Shown here in pieces: positions 4,590 through 5,300 of a stretch of DNA of 5,300 nt. The DNA is from Leptospira sp. (lineage in GTDB: Bacteria; Spirochaetota; Leptospiria; Leptospirales; Leptospiraceae). The notes under the pieces were generated by a model. It ran no database searches and had not been told where the DNA came from. It saw nothing but the letters and a program-made list of their open reading frames with translations. Position numbers and translations under genes: made by a program. The stretch is taken from contig JALOTI010000176.1 of assembly GCA_025457985.1 (NCBI GenBank), positions 1 to 5,300 on the forward strand. Reading direction: 5' to 3'. Positions within the stretch are counted from its first letter, which is position 1. The number at the start of each line of letters is the position of its first letter.

Positions 4590-5300
4590 ATGCCAAAGAT
4601 CAGTATTGTAATCCCCGCACTCAACGAAGAAAAATTTTTACCGAATCTACTCCAATCCATTGGTGCGCAGACTTTCAAAGATTTTGAAGTCATTGTAGCC
4701 GATGCGGGCTCCAAGGACAAAACGGTTCCTCTTGCAAAAAAGTCTGGAGCCAAAGTTGTCAAAGGTGGATTGCCTGGTCCTGGTAGAAACAGAGGCGCAG
4801 AAGTTGCAAAAGGCGAATTTTTATTCTTTTTGGATTCTGATGTGGTTTTGCCGAAAGACTTTTTGCAAAAAGCCTATGAGGAAATGGAAGAAAGGTTTTT
4901 AGACCTCGCCACATGTGAATTTTTACCTCAATCGGATTTGCAACTAGACAAAGTTATGTTCAAATTGGCGAATCTCCATGTAAAATTAAATCAAAACTTT
5001 AATCCACGTGCGGCAGGATTTTGTATCTTTATCACAAAGCGGTTGTTTGATCGAATAGGTGGTTTTGATGAGGCGGTAAAAATCGCGGAAGACCACGACT
5101 TAGTTGATCGTGCAAGTAAATTTAGACCTCTACGTTTTTTGAATTCAACACATCTAACAGTAAGTATTCGAAGATTAGAAAAAGAAGGAAGATTTTCTTT
5201 AGTTGAAAAGTACCTTCAAGTTGAGATGCACTTGTTTACAAAAGGAAGTATCAAAGAAGATATAATCGAATATGAATTTGGAAATTTTGGAAAAGAAGGC
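4590..5300 (+). CDS. Family 2 glycosyltransferase, cut off by the right edge
   Basis: The frame is open for 237 codons from the ATG at 4590 to the last base, with no stop, so the C-terminus is missing. The sequence begins MPKISIVIPALNEEKFL, the classic first strand of a GT-A fold family 2 glycosyltransferase (IVIPALNE). Nucleotide-sugar-binding features follow: EVIVADAGSKDKT (33-45) with D38, and GPGRNRGAEVAKGE (63-76) before LFFLDSDV, where D82-S83-D84 is the DxD-type metal and nucleotide site. AAGFCIFITKRLFDRIGGFDE (141-161) is the acceptor-side loop, and E167-D168-H169-D170 supplies the probable catalytic base of the ED motif. It should transfer a sugar from an activated nucleotide donor to a lipid, polysaccharide or other acceptor at the cytoplasmic face of the membrane; donor and acceptor cannot be told. 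No N-terminal signal or membrane segment is present, but a C-terminal one could lie beyond the window. The gene starts 36 bases after the hydrolase stop, on the same strand, without a visible Shine-Dalgarno sequence; the start is fixed by the family's N-terminal strand. Confidence 0.93.
   Translation, partial: MPKISIVIPALNEEKFLPNLLQSIGAQTFKDFEVIVADAGSKDKTVPLAKKSGAKVVKGGLPGPGRNRGAEVAKGEFLFFLDSDVVLPKDFLQKAYEEMEERFLDLATCEFLPQSDLQLDKVMFKLANLHVKLNQNFNPRAAGFCIFITKRLFDRIGGFDEAVKIAEDHDLVDRASKFRPLRFLNSTHLTVSIRRLEKEGRFSLVEKYLQVEMHLFTKGSIKEDIIEYEFGNFGKEG

Noticed and set aside
159..4601. Identical 12-mer ATGCCAAAGATC at the starts of the TetR-family and glycosyltransferase genes
   Set aside because: Only the first four codons match; the proteins and flanking DNA are unrelated, so this is most likely chance.
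4167..4611. Open frames at 4167-4466 (-) and 4369-4611 (+)
   Set aside because: Both are out-of-frame shadows of the family 1 hydrolase, whose conserved C-terminal motifs occupy the same DNA.
4577..4902. Open frames at 4577-4762 (-) and 4702-4902 (+)
   Set aside because: Both overlap the glycosyltransferase reading frame, which shows clear family motifs throughout.

Overview
This is a chromosomal stretch of an AT-leaning Gram-negative bacterium, most likely a spirochaete of the Leptospira type, perhaps a saprophytic one. That assignment is inference. It rests on moderately low GC, a relaxed lipobox (MYNC) on a small Tyr/Gly/Asn/Arg-rich lipoprotein, a secreted LprI-like protein, and the gene mix. 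No rRNA, tRNA, CRISPR array, insertion sequence or phage gene is visible.

Layout. Positions 1-158 hold no secure gene; they are rich in short inverted repeats and lead into a TetR/AcrR-family repressor gene (159-719, +). Its stop is separated by one base from the stop of a convergent gene for a secreted LprI/DUF1311-type protein (721-1422, -). Upstream of that, on the same strand, is a gene for a small putative lipoprotein (1539-1841, -). A 175-bp spacer (1842-2016) separates it from a divergent gene for a membrane-anchored diguanylate cyclase with an intact GGEEF active site and RxxD inhibitory site (2017-3129, +). After 71 bp comes a complete cytoplasmic family 1 glycoside hydrolase (3201-4553, +). 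After 36 bp more comes a family 2 glycosyltransferase (4590 onward, +) that is still open at the right edge.

How the genes relate. They do not form an obvious single pathway. The hydrolase probably releases glucose (or a similar sugar) from small beta-glycosides inside the cell; its active site is of the non-phosphorylated-substrate type. The glycosyltransferase probably serves envelope glycan synthesis. The cyclase makes c-di-GMP in response to an unknown membrane signal. The LprI-like protein and the lipoprotein are envelope proteins. The TetR repressor has no visible target other than possibly its own promoter.

I see no convincing new multi-gene system. The points most worth a second look are: the cysteine-rich C-terminal domain of the LprI-like protein; the unclassified membrane sensor of the cyclase; two consecutive genes (hydrolase and glycosyltransferase) that lack Shine-Dalgarno sequences and have promoter-like boxes placed so that their mRNAs could be nearly leaderless; a cluster of A8-A9 tracts in coding sequence; and a perfect 13-bp palindrome beside the -10 box of the LprI-like gene.
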